DNA from: Cystobasidium ongulense
Taxonomy: Eukaryota; Basidiomycota; Cystobasidiomycetes; Cystobasidiales; Cystobasidiaceae
Assembly (NCBI GenBank): GCA_022835595.1
Contig: BQUP01000010.1
Coordinates: 698,236 to 762,235 of the forward strand
Length of the DNA stretch: 64,000 nt
Reading direction: 5' to 3'
This document shows, in pieces, positions 22,840 through 34,129 of the stretch (its first letter is position 1; each line of letters opens with the position of its first letter). The position numbers and the translations under genes were made by a program. The notes beneath the pieces were generated by a model, which was not told where the DNA came from, did not search any database, and was given only the letters and a program-made list of their open reading frames with translations.

Positions 22840-23932
22840 GAGCATCGCAACCCCCTTCTTCAATTTTCAAGCCCACCTCTGCCATCTTTCAAGGAATACC
22901 TGCCAATGCTATAGATGTACTCTGATCGCTCGGCACGAGCACGCTCCTTTAATCATCGACGAGAGGTTTACGCATATAGTTACGATCAAATGAAGTGTTT
23001 ATACCATTCATCTTTCCCCCTTACCCACGCTAGGTAGTCCTCCCCCAGTGATATGGCTAGAACATTGGTCTCGCTGTCGTTTCTCCCTTTCACACTAGTT
23101 CTGGTAACTACCATCGTCGCACAGTCACTTTGTTCCGTCGTATTATGGGACGGACCGCAGGCTCTCGCCCACGTCGGCAAAGCATTATCATCGACAGTAT
23201 TTTTACCCTTTAAAGATCACATACAAGAAATTCCGAATATCTAATTCGCATACCCAAACCTCCTTTAGATTTTTGATTGCCTTCTGTCGTAAAACAATGC
23301 CAATTGTTTCTTCCTCTTTCACCCATCCTTCGTTCGTATGTTAGAAAATGGGGTCTACCAGTCCCCACCCATCCTTTTTGGCAGATCTACCCTTTCCGCT
23401 AAAATCCTCGAAGACTTTATCAAGTATCAACTTGTAAAGTCCTTCTTTCTCGCATCTATTCTTCATCCAGCCTTGATAGTAGATTCCCCGCCCCTACATG
23501 GCTGTGTCTGTTTATCCAAGGAGTAGTAGTATTCCAGGTTGTAAATGTACCGGTATCACCTCTTTTACATTACCATTTACCGATGCCTCGTTCTTTCCAT
23601 CCTTCACTCCCTTCCTGTTCTCCCCATCCTTCCATTCTGTCTTGAGCATTGTAGTAAGGGAACCTCGGTGGAATTTGACGAAATACAGCATTTGTTTAGA
23701 GGATGGACTTTGAGTTGTAGATCTCGTATACTCACATGCATCTTCTTTATGCTTGTATTGTTTCATTTGCTCTATGCAGGTGGCGAGGTGTATATCTTGG
23801 CTTGGTGTTTGAGGTCATTCTGCTAATCTTGCTCCAACTGCAACGAAAGAGACAACAGCCGGGAATAGCACGTTCATCACACCTCTACTTTACTTCTCAT
23901 AACAGTCAAGTGGAAAGATCAATCTGCCGACG
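22840..23932. other. Gap between casein kinase I and the SH3 protein
   Basis: About 1.1 kb of pyrimidine-rich sequence between two genes on the same strand. It should hold the kinase 3' UTR and the promoter of the next gene. Small frames on both strands (60-95 codons) show no recognisable domain, and I could not build a spliced gene from them. Confidence 0.45.
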
Positions 23933-25166
23933 ATGCCGTTCGCTTCCATGACGGACGAGGATGTCCATGCCTTCTACCAGCTGCTGGACGAGTGAGCTGC
24001 GCCTTCTTCCGCCAGCAGCGACAGCAGGAGAATCTGCTGAGACTTACTCGGACGGCTCACTACCTGCAGATACTTTGAGTCTCGCAAAGACATGTTCGCA
24101 GGTTGGGCGAATGCGAGTGCTCCCGCTGCTGCTCGTCGGCCGACACCTTCGTCGGGTGGTGGTGGCAGGATGATGGCACGTGAGTCGGCTATGCTGGAAC
24201 CAGCTCGTACGAAGCTTAAGCTGACTGCCGCCGTTGTACGCCTTCGACATGGGAATATACGACTCGCTCTTCTATATCTTTGGATCCCTCAACGCTCTGC
24301 CTCCACCTGCAGCTGCAGCGCCGCCTATACAGACAGCATACCGGCCTACGACACCCCAATCTCCAGCAGCAACAGCAGGAGGAGCTTCAGTACCAGCACC
24401 TCCAGCATCTCGTAATTCACAGCCGACTAATAAATACGGTATAACGGTACCAAGTATGGACGATTTCAAAGATCCCCGCTTTCAAAGTGGTTTCAAATTC
24501 GCTGGTAGTGCAATGTCTGCTGCTGGCGGTCTATTGAACAAACATGTATTAGGTGGTCAAAATCATCATGGTCAACAAGTTACTCCTCAAGAACAAGCAG
24601 CTGTCGCTGCTCCTCCCCCGAAAGCTAATAAACCCACGCCGTTCAAGGTAAGTCGAAAAGGCATTCTGAAATGGCGTCACTTGTTCTTTGCATAAGGCGA
24701 AAACATGTAATATAGCGAGAAGCATTTGCTGACTTTGACAAACCCCCGTTCTTCTTGACTAACAGGCAACGAGTCTCTCCCGCTCAGCAGCGACACCGCC
24801 GCCCCCTTCAGCGCCAGCCTCAAACAGAGGAATCGGTACATGCACAGCTCAATTCGACTATAATTCCGGTGAAGCAAGTGATTTGACGTTTAGAGAAGGA
24901 GATAGAATAGATATCATCGCTAAAGAAAGTGCGGATTGGTGGAAGTGCGTATATCTTTTCCGCCCACTTGATTGCATTGCACACAAACCGGAGCTCGGGA
25001 CAGAACGCTGACACTTCTGTTTGCTCTTACTCTTTACAGAGGATCTCTACATGGGCGCGAGGGGCTATTCCCAGCTAGTAAGTATAGTCTACGAACAAAA
25101 TGCTCAGCGAAGGCTTGTCTGACGTGCGTACTTCATGCTCCTGTAGGTTATGTTCAGGAAGACTAG
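23933..25166 (+). CDS. SH3-domain protein with Pro/Ala-rich linker
   Basis: Six exons: 23933-23991, 24070-24179, 24313-24647, 24766-24944, 25040-25077, 25147-25166 (20 nt); 741 nt, 246 aa. The N-terminus (MTDEDVHAFYQLLDEYF) is followed by an Ala/Gly/Pro-rich linker, a Gly/Phe stretch (FKDPRFQSGFKFAGSAMS), another Pro-rich run, and a C-terminal SH3 domain at about 190-243: CTAQFDYNSGEASDLTF, EGDRIDIIAKESADWWKG, GREGLFPASYV. These hold the usual ALYDY-like, double-Trp and P-x-x-Y positions. The second intron (24180-24312) was chosen on donor GTGAGT, a CTGAC branch site, a pyrimidine tract and frame; its ends are the weakest part of the model. SH3 proteins of this kind usually bind Pro-rich actin or endocytosis factors (yeast Lsb1/Pin3 type); that role is inferred. 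Confidence 0.82.
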
Positions 25167-25437
25167 GCTGCAAGTCAGCGCAGTAGATCGTAGGTGCGGC
25201 ATCGTGGTATCATCTGGCCTTCTTCTATGTAGAGTATTAGTCATACAAGCATGTATATCTTTCCCTCGAGGACCGTTGAATGAAACAGAATTTCAGCTTG
25301 CCACATTGCAATTTGTATTTGCGTGCAAATGCCATGCCGCATTCTGAGTCAGAGCATGCTTCTCTTGGCGTTATATTCTTGTACATTACTCTGGTAACAC
25401 TCTACATACATCGCACGACTCCTGATATTTGGACGGC

Positions 25438-26345
25438 CTATTTCTTTTGCTTCAGACCAGGCAGATTAAGCCATTCCGCGGGGATGTCATGAATTGTAGC
25501 TCTCCGGCGGCTCTTCTTTGCGTTGCGGGCGTCTGCATGGCGAGTGTCTAGAGGGATATCTTCCATTGAATCGGTTGTGTCCTGTCGTGACCGTGGCAGA
25601 AATAGATAATCAGTCTCACGCTGGGCTATACAAGTTTAACGATGGTGAGGGCACTCACCCTTGCTTCAGTAATCAAGCTATCCAAAACATCAGAGCACCA
25701 TTTAGCATTCATATTAAAAGTAGGAAAATCATCGCAAGAAATCTTTAATGAATCATCTTGAGGATTCCATCTTTGACCAGCTAAAAGTTTGAATTTATGT
25801 TGTGATTTTTTAGACTGTAAAAGCTTTTCCCCTTTTGATATTAAATCTTGAATTGATAATGTTATTACTGCTTTACGACTTCCTGGATGGTCGGGTTGTC
25901 CCAGAGTATAGACTGTTCGTAGCTTGATGATGTTTGTCTGCTTGGGTGGTTGATACGGCACACGGAGGTCTGCAGAAGGACACAGACAGCGATGGTCAGC
26001 GTGCAAGTACATAGACAACACGTTGACAGGTCACGACGCACTGTGTATCTTTGGCAACTGAAACTCGATAAGCCGCAAGAGATGCAGTCTCTCTCTGTCT
26101 TTCTCCAGCGACAGGTGTCCCATCCAGGGAATATCGTCGAATCTGAACTCCTCGAGGTACTGCATGTCCAGCGGGTCGTCCTTGTCCAGCTTGTGTTCGA
26201 CTAGCTTTGCTGCTGTTCTGCTGCTGCTCGCGAATGTCCTGCATGTCGATGTCGATGCTAATGGCGCTGCCGCTGCTTGCTTCTGCTGGACTCTGCAAGC
26301 CAGGCAGACCTGGCGGCGCATGGCTGGGACGAGTCTTGCCTGCAT
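25438..26345 (-). CDS. RSM24: Mitochondrial small ribosomal subunit protein mS35 (Rsm24)
   Basis: Three exons 5' to 3': 26042-26345, 25659-25969, 25438-25581; 759 nt, 252 aa. The N-terminus MQARLVPAMRRQVCLACR, then Gln/Ala/Ser-rich and Arg-containing, looks like a mitochondrial presequence. The body carries FRFDDIPWMGHLSLEKDRE, RLIEFQLPKI, a strand KLRTVYTLGQPDHPGSRKAV, FKLLAGQRWNP and AKWCSDVLDSLITEAR, the mS35 core of fungal and animal mitoribosomes. The last exon gives IHDIPAEWLNLPGLKQKK. The reading frame is open further upstream to an ATG at 26555, but that extension (many Cys, Gln and Met) is not presequence-like and would overlap the LEU4 promoter. The gene is divergent from LEU4, with 212 bp between the starts. 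Confidence 0.88.
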
Positions 26346-26557
26346 GGCTACTGCGATACTGTGCTGTATGTCTTTGCCTGCTTGTTGTCGTTGCAGTTGG
26401 CTGATCCAACAGAGCCAACCTACGCAGCAGTGATTTTTGTCCAAATCACCTTGAACACATTCGACTCGACGTGACTTTGTTCTCTTCCGGACCAGCATCA
26501 TCACCATCAGGCCATTCGAGTTTGAAAGCAAGCAGTTCGCACACACCCACAGCAACC

Positions 26558-28820
26558 ATGCCGATGCTCAAGGATCCCTCGCAAAAGTACAAGTGAGTCT
26601 GGTTATTCTATTCGTATTCAACTGGGAGCCCCGGCCGGCATACTGACGATGCCATTGCAGGCCATTCAAGCCCATCAACATCCCAGACAGGACATGGCCA
26701 GACAGACAGATCTCAGCCAGTCCACGATGGCTCAGCAGTGACCTCAGAGACGGCAACCAGTCCAACGTCAATCCCATGAACGTAGAGCAAAAGACGAGGT
26801 TTTTCGAACTGGTGAGCAGCGTGCATGACTCCTCCGACCGCCCATTGATCGACCAGGAAGGGTGTTGGATGGGTGGTAGAGGGAGTGTATCTGTATATAT
26901 CACACTGTGCTGATGTTATTCCGTCTGTCTCTGCCTTCCTGCCGTCACAGCTCGTGAATTGCGGCTTCAAAGAAATCGAAATCGCCTATCCTGCAGCATC
27001 AGAGACAGACTTTAGCTTTGTCCGGATGATAGTCGACAAGAAGATGGGTGTAGACCAAGATGTCTGGATTCAGGTATGTTACTTTCCCCCACTAATCAGC
27101 CATGCCCATGCCGAGGCTTCGAGCAGAAAAAGGGCGGACTTCACACTAATCTTGAAACTCCGCCACAAATAGGTTCTTTCGCCAGCTCGCGAAGATCTTA
27201 TTAGACGCACTTTCGAAGCCGTCAAAGGCTATCCAAAAGTCATCTTCCACATGTACAATGCAACATCACCCTGCTTCCGTTCGGTCGTCTTCAACAACGA
27301 TAAACCGCAAACAGTAGATCTAGCTCTAAGACACGTCAAGATTATTCGAGAACTAGTCAAAGAAAGCATTGCGAATAATGAAGGAACAGAATGGCAATTT
27401 GAATACTCACCCGAAACTTTCTCTCAAACTGAAGAAGACTTTGCGTACGATATTTGCAATCAAGTCTCGGATTGCTGGTTTGAGGGAAAAGACAGATCAA
27501 AAGAACATCCCATCATCTTCAACCTGCCTGCGACTGTGGAAATCTCGACTCCAAACCATTATGCTGATCAGGTGAGACATGTTAACTTGCTCTATACTCT
27601 GCACCGACCCAGTCTGACTATTGGCTATTTACAAACAGATTGAATACTTCTGCCGACACCTAAAAGACCGAGCTAGCGCATGCATCAGTCTACATTGCCA
27701 TAACGACAGAGGGTGTGCAACAGCAGCAACAGAGCTCGGTATACTAGCCGGTGCTCAGCGAGTCGAGGGCTGTCTATTCGGGAACGGCGAGCGAACCGGC
27801 AACGTCGACATCGTTCAGGTTGCTCTCAATCTCTACACTCAGGGTATCTCACCCAACCTCGACTTCTCCGACTTGAACCACGTTATCGAAATCGTTACAT
27901 CATGTAATGAGATTCCAGTACATGAACGTCATCCATACGCAGGCGAGCTTGTATTCTGTGCATTCAGTGGTTCCCATCAAGACGCTATCAAAAAAGGTTT
28001 CACAGCTCAAAAGAAACGATCGGATGGAATTTGGGAAATTCCTTATCTACCTATTGATCCTGCGGATCTAGGTTGCACATATGAAGCTGTCATTCGTGTC
28101 AATTCTCAATCTGGTAAAGGAGGAGTATCATATATCGTTCAAGAAAGACTTGGACTCGATATGCCACGCAAAATGCAAGTTGCTTTCTATCAAGTCATTC
28201 AAGCTGTTGCGGACAGAACAAGCAAAGAAATGTCACAAGAAGATATCGAACGTATTTTCAGAACTACTTTCCATTATGGAGATGGTTATCAAGGCAGATT
28301 CGTCCTGTTGGATTATAATCTTGGTCGATCACCAAACGCAGATGGGTCACTATCCGTTAGATCACCTAATGGTTCAGGTGGTTTCGTAGCTGGTGCATCA
28401 CCATCAGGCATCGCAGCCAGCAACCCGAACGCGAAAAACAGATACCTTACAGCCCATATTTTGGACGGCAGAGTAGAGAAAACCATATCTGGTGTCGGCA
28501 ATGGTCCAATTTCTGCCCTTCTCGATGCTATTAAGCAAGAATTCGAAATCAACCTCTCAGTACGAGAGTTCACGGAAGCTGCTATCGGGCAAGGTACAGA
28601 TGTACGAGCTGGCTCGTATGTTGAGCTCGTCAATAAAGCAGGAGAAGGAAGTTGGGGTGTCGGAGATAATACCGATTCTACTACTGCTATCCTACAAGCT
28701 GTTCTATCTGCTATCAACAGAGATGTCATCAACCAGGAAGAACTCATGGACGAAGTTGATGGCGCTTTGGCTTCATCTGCTCCTGCTCAGGCAAGTGGAG
28801 TGCCTATCCTTACGAAATGA
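26558..28820 (+). CDS. LEU4: 2-isopropylmalate synthase
   Basis: First committed step of leucine synthesis: acetyl-CoA plus 2-ketoisovalerate to 2-isopropylmalate. Five exons: 26558-26592, 26661-26811, 26951-27073, 27173-27571, 27639-28820; 1890 nt, 629 aa, a normal fungal length. The DRE-TIM barrel shows SSDLRDGNQS (about 37-46), FKEIEIAYPAASETDF, IFHMYNATSPCFR, metal-binding SLHCHNDRGCA (about 253-263) and LFGNGERTGNVD. The linker and C-terminal LeuA regulatory domain follow (AHILDGRVEKTISGVGNGPI and VGDNTDSTTAILQAVLSAIN), which gives leucine feedback control in the family. There is no clear presequence, so a cytosolic form or an upstream start cannot be separated here. This is the long fungal/alpha-type IPMS. 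Confidence 0.97.
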
Positions 28821-29047
28821 ACATTTTGAGAAAGCCTATGCGGCAAAAACTTGGTTGTACCAATACTATAACAATTAGCACGTGTATCTGATATGCAGTA
28901 GGGCTTCGAAAGGGCATTATCGCTTTATATCTTTAATTGCATCTAGCACTTTGACAGGCTTAACAGGGAGTCTTTGACGGTTTAGTTGCAATAACAGGTC
29001 ACACCGGACTGCGACTTTGACTTCAGAACTGAAAATGAAACCGAGAC

Positions 29048-32000
29048 TCATGAAGCATATACAGGATACCACGACTCGTCGGCCAAGGTTTCTTGATCCA
29101 TGGAATCTTCAACCCAATTTAGGGTGACCAGGCGGCGTGCCCTGGGTTCCCTAGTACGTCTCGACAGCTCGAGAACTCTGTATATTGGGAAAACGTGAGT
29201 ATGCTATACAATTCCATGGCTAATGAACCTTACCTTGACGTGTCGGAGCCTACAATGATGTGAGTCAAGGCTGGATCGTCTAGCTTGTCTGTCACTCGGC
29301 CTCCGCCTGCCCCAAGCTTCTCACCAATTTCCACGAGCCTGCATACCGCGTCGGATTAGCGAAGCCGTCGCGTTATCGCAATCCAAGTCAAGTACTCACT
29401 CTTCTTCGTCGTCGTCGCTCGGCTGTTTCGAGCTACCTTGTAGGAAGTTCTTCGAGGCATTTGCCAATGTATCGAGATAAAAGACCAGATCTGTGAAGAT
29501 TTGCTCGATATTATACTCTGTATTGTTACTAAAAGCGCCCATTCCAGATTTTGCAACACGTTCTTTTTCCGGATATGTCGAGTCGGGCCTTGCAGACTTG
29601 GCGCTAGCGGTATTCTTTCCGGTAGGAACTGGACGCTTTAGCCTCATCGAATCCTTTGCGCATTGTCGAATTAACCTTGAAGCACTGGTATGCAGGAGTT
29701 CACTTACAAGCTTATCAGGATCCGAGTAAACGTCTGTACTCGCTTCGCTCGCTTCTGTCTCACTGGCATCTGGGTGCGGTGTATCCCGTGCTTGGACCTT
29801 TGTAGAAGTGGAGGCCCCGTTGGTAGCCTTTGCGCGCTTCATGGGAGGTAGATCCGGAGAAGATGACGCATCTCGAAAGAGGTTCCCCGCCATCAATGGC
29901 AGTGTTGTATCCTCATCCTCATCGTCATCTGACTCTAATTCGGCCTGTTTCTTTGCCGTTGCGTCAGTCATCGAGGTGTAGTACCTAGATTCACGGCCGT
30001 CCCGTCAGCTACTTGTTGAAAACCCAGTCCTGACGCATCCGCCTTACTTCTTGCTCAATAGGATGAGATCTTCCTTGAGAACGCAGTCAATCACCCATTC
30101 CGGCTTGATTAGGTCATACCCTTGATTGATGATCTGTTTGGCTTTCATGACTGAATGGACAAGTTCTTAGCATTGCCGGGCCAGCGCTATCTGCTGAATC
30201 AGGATTAGCTTACAATCTTTGCGGCCACATATCACGTAACAGTCTTGATTTTTGGGCACAGTCGACCATCGTTTTCCGCCATGCGCCACAATCAGCTTTT
30301 CCAGTTGTTGCTTGTTGTATTCCGGTATAGGCTTTCCGTACTCGACTAATCCCTCCAATACAAAGAAAATGCGATCATCAAAGATATCACTCGTCTGCTT
30401 GACACCCGAGAGATCTGCAGCTTGCATACTAGCCAAGATAGTGGCTTTAGGAATTCGCGAAACGGTTTTTCGCTTTTGCGTAAACGCGTCTGCAATAGTC
30501 TTAGACTGGCCGGATGTTGCCATCGTGAGGAAGTCGACTTGATAGCGATGACAGTCTTCTGGCGCTTTGTCCCATCGGATTTTCTGGGCTCGAGGGAATC
30601 TCAAGCACACTTCCGCGCCGTAGTTTGTCGCATCTGCTGTGATTTCAGCCGCCTTGACTGCGATGAGAAACGAGTCTTCGGGTTTATACCACACATCAGG
30701 TTTTTCTGCGCCGAAGACGTAACCTTCTGGATCTTCCTGGCCTTTGACCCAATCTCGGGCTTTGCCTCTGACATGCTGCGCTACTGCTTCGAAATCTTCC
30801 ATCGAGAAGCCAGACCCGACTTTGCAGAAAGACAGATACCGCCTAGGCTTGCCCTCCTGCTCATCGAGCACGCCGCAAACGAAAGAGCCTATGGTTCCGC
30901 CTCTGCGCCCACTTCCCCAGAACCCGCCCATGACTAGTACGTCTACTTCCTCACCAAGTGAGTCCATGTATTCCGGTTTCACTTTGATCCAGTCATCCTC
31001 GCGCCCGTGTAATACGTATGGCGAGTCCAAATTCTTGATGACAAGGCCTTCGCCGGCTTTGTCTAGGATCCATGCCATTCGATCTTTGATATCCTTCGCG
31101 GTTGTACCCAGAATTTCCTCGGCGATCTCGATGCGTGCCTTTTTTGGTTTTACAAACTTCCTGAGGACTTCACGGCGCTGGCTTAGTGGGTGGTCCAGCA
31201 GAGATTTTGGCGATCTTCCTTTGACTTTGGCATACAGCACATCGAAAACTTTGTATGTAACAGTCGGCCCGCCTGTGTTCTTCCATTGGTTGATTGCAGT
31301 AGTCTTGAGAGTACCAAACTTGAGATATCTTTCCGTATCTGGGTCTCTGACGACCATCTCTCCATCCAATATGATCTCTTCAAGTTCAGGGCTAAAGCAA
31401 TCGTGTATGAAAGGTGTCAATGCTGCCTCTGAGCTTGTTCTGTCCAGGCCGTATAGATAGGTGTAATCCTTGTCCTTCCGAGAAAAGTAGCGGTATTCTT
31501 CACCTCTCTTGTGTAGCTGTATACGTTCCCCGTCCAGCTTCTCTTCTATGAGGAATTGCTTCGGCTGACAGTGCTGCAATCTCAGCCAATGCTAGCATTT
31601 GGTAGCGAGTAGCGATAAGCTCACATTCTTCTTCGTCGAGCCCATCGCCTTTATGATGTCTTCAAAGTCATTCTTGTTTCGGTTACACAACATCGGTCGG
31701 AACGCTCGGAATAAATGGACTGTGTTGTCTTCGTTGGGTAAACGCTTTGAGGTATCCCACAGCTTCCAGCAGACAGCTCGAAGATCGGAGCAGACGTTGA
31801 AGAGGTCAATCGCATCTTGGTGGATACAAGAGAGGACTAGTTTCTCCCCCAGGGATATCTTAAGATCTTTGAGGATGATACGAATGAGCCACCTTTGTTC
31901 TCGAGCAGTGAGATTGTCGTTCAGTTTGGCCATAACCTTGATCTTGTGGTCTCTGCTGGTAAAATCTCAGTTGGTGTGGGATGGACAATTGAAATATGGA

Positions 32001-32717
32001 CGCACAGCTTGCTGCTTTGGGACAGCTCGTCTAAACAGGCGTTGACTTCGTCAATAGTCATTTTGGATTTCTCGACCGTCGAGCGTGCGGCTATCTCTGC
32101 GTACGCGACCTCTGCGAAGTCGCCCGAAGCTTGCTAGAAGAATGTTAAGCAGGATTTGAATGGATCAAGAGTATCTTCAACTCACGTTCTCCCGCGTTGG
32201 CTGCTTCCACTTGAGTAACCTGTCGGCCGGTATACTATGTGGCGCCAGGTTCAACACCTTGATATAAATCTTGGCTAGAATCTGTTCTTTGGTTCCATAA
32301 GTCGCTCGGTATCTATCTCTTTCGGGTAGCAGTAGCCTTGCTAGAGGATACAAGTCCTTTCCCACGTCTGAGCGCCATCGCTGTCAGGACAGAATGCTCG
32401 ATCAGCTTGATGATAGCTTGCAGACACAATGGCTCGACACGGCGCACATTGAACATGTGCTGCACAAGAGCGCGCTTCTTCTCTGCAGATCCTTTAGCGC
32501 CTTTGGCTGTCCTCTTGCCTCTCATGTCCTGCAGCTTCTCGAAGAAATCCGAGACGAGCTCAAAGTACGGCGTCGGCCCAGAAGGTGAGCACTCGGCAGG
32601 CCTTTCGTCAAACTCATTGGGATCCGGATTGCTCTCTTCGCCCTCTTCGTCTGCGTAGAGACTTTGCCCTTCTGGTTCATGGTCTTCTTCGCCTTTCGCA
32701 GGCTCGGTGGTAGACAT
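29048..32717 (-). CDS. LIG4: DNA ligase IV (non-homologous end joining)
   Basis: ATP-dependent ligase that closes double-strand breaks with Xrcc4/Lif1. Nine exons 5' to 3': 32448-32717, 32186-32380, 32006-32133, 31625-31955, 30214-31573, 30048-30150, 29400-29984, 29234-29338, 29048-29177; 3207 nt, 1068 aa. The N-terminal DNA-binding domain has RWRSDVGKDLYPLARLLLP and EQRWLIRIILKDLKISLGEK. The adenylation site is EEKLDGERIQLHKR, with Lys about 320; later nucleotidyltransferase and OB motifs are EGLVIKN, DDWIKVKPEY and RFPRAQKIRWDKAP. C-terminal tandem BRCT repeats (RIFFVLEGL...KPEWVIDC; IFTDLVFYLDT...LVTLNWVEDS) are parted by an acidic, Ser-rich linker of roughly 150 residues. The repeats end at LADESWYPVYAS. 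The acceptor of exon 4 has two possible AGs 3 nt apart (31955 or 31952). Confidence 0.95.
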
Positions 32718-32927
32718 CGCTTGTCGTTTATGACGCTCGGGCGGAAGGCAACGATGAAGTGGAGCAGACGTCGCAAAATATTATAGCTTTGTATATTAGC
32801 CTGTCAAGCTGTGTAATATATTAAACGCATGCTCAAACATCAATGCCTTTGAGCAGTAGTGTTACAACCTCCAGTACATGGTATAAACAGGACGTCAGGT
32901 GCAAAAGTGCCTATACCTTCTATCTGT

Positions 32928-33989
32928 TCAGCAGTATCGGTCGCTCTTCAACTTCCGTCGACGGTCCAGCATCTCCTCGGCCATTCGACCCTCTGCCTTG
33001 GCTTTCTTTAGGGATTTCAGCGTTTCCGCGCTCGTCGCGTACTGACTACCCACTCTCGCTTGGTATTTGCGACTGTGGAAAAGGAGAAGCAAGTCAGGCC
33101 TTCACATTTGCCAGAATGTCACACAAAGCAGAAGAAACACTCACATATTGGCTTCTTCAGCAGCCTTAAGGTCGCCTATGATGACCAAGCCATCATCAGG
33201 CTGCATTTGCCGCTGTCTCTTACGCTTCTCTTCCTCCATCTTGCCCAGGAACTCTGCTTGCATTTTGAAGTACCAGATCTCGTCGTCTCCCACTGTATCG
33301 ACATCGCAGCGTAGAGCTAGCTTGCCGCCGACTACCTCGTCTATGCTGAGGTACTTGTCCCATGCCGCACTCCGTACCGCGAAAGCGCCTTTGCCCTTTT
33401 CCTCATGCCGTTCAAGTATGAATTCTTCTTGTGCACCTCGGGCTTCTCGCTCTGCACTGACTTCACCCACTTGATCTACAGCCAAGTATCTATCTTGCGC
33501 ACTCTTGAAGGTCACCTTGTCCTCTGACTCTGGTACACGTGCACAACGCCATATCGTGTCGACAGTTGTTGGCTCGCCTTCTTCGGCAGTCTGTCCCTCG
33601 GTCAATGGGAAAGGATACGCCTTGTAATTGATAGGATTTGAGGCAAGTGCGATGTGTTGTTCTTTCCCTCCTACTGTCGATGCGGTGGTGATGAAAGTGG
33701 GTCCGACCAGATCATCTTGCCCCAGCAGCTGAACCCAGCCTGTTGAGCAATGTGCAGGAACGCCATATAGCACCCCAGCAGTGACAGAGATAGACAAAAG
33801 GAGTAGAACATTCAGATCAGCTTCGCTCAGGCATAGACTGGACGCGATTGCTTCCATACCTTCTGGATTCTTCCCATAGCGTTCTTTGACAGTTCCGGTG
33901 CTGCTGCCTTCGCCGCGATCCTCTTCGTCAACATCCTTGTGTGAGCGCTTCTTCTTCTTGGACTTCTCGCCTTTGAATTTGAGAGACAT
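32928..33989 (-). CDS. FRG1: FRG1 homologue, actin-bundling/RNA-associated nuclear protein
   Basis: Three exons 5' to 3': 33860-33989, 33145-33739, 32928-33072; 870 nt, 289 aa, close to the usual FRG1 length. The N-terminus is the typical basic nuclear signal (KGEKSKKKKRSHKD). The beta-trefoil/fascin-like core has FKSAQDRYLAVDQVGEVSAE, SAAWDKYLSIDE and EIWYFKMQAEFL. The C-terminus AEEMLDRRRKLKSDRYC matches the strongly conserved LLDRRAKLKADRYC end of FRG1. Family members associate with spliceosomal particles and with actin; I do not claim which applies here. The 120-nt first intron is read through by one frame but the core starts cleanly after it. It lies just upstream of LIG4 on the same strand, 210 bp away. 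Confidence 0.93.
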
Positions 33990-34129
33990 CTTCCTAGTTG
34001 CAGTGGATGTAGTGCAGCACAGAAGCAAGAAGTCGTCGACAACTTTCTAATCACAATGTATGTGATCGAGCGTATTATCGCAGCTGAATTACAGTCTATA
34101 TTGCTTATATCAATCTAACTACAACGATG

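Noticed and set aside
30744-31460. 238-codon plus-strand frame
   Set aside because: It is exactly antisense to the DNA ligase IV catalytic exon and is Ser/Pro-rich shadow coding.
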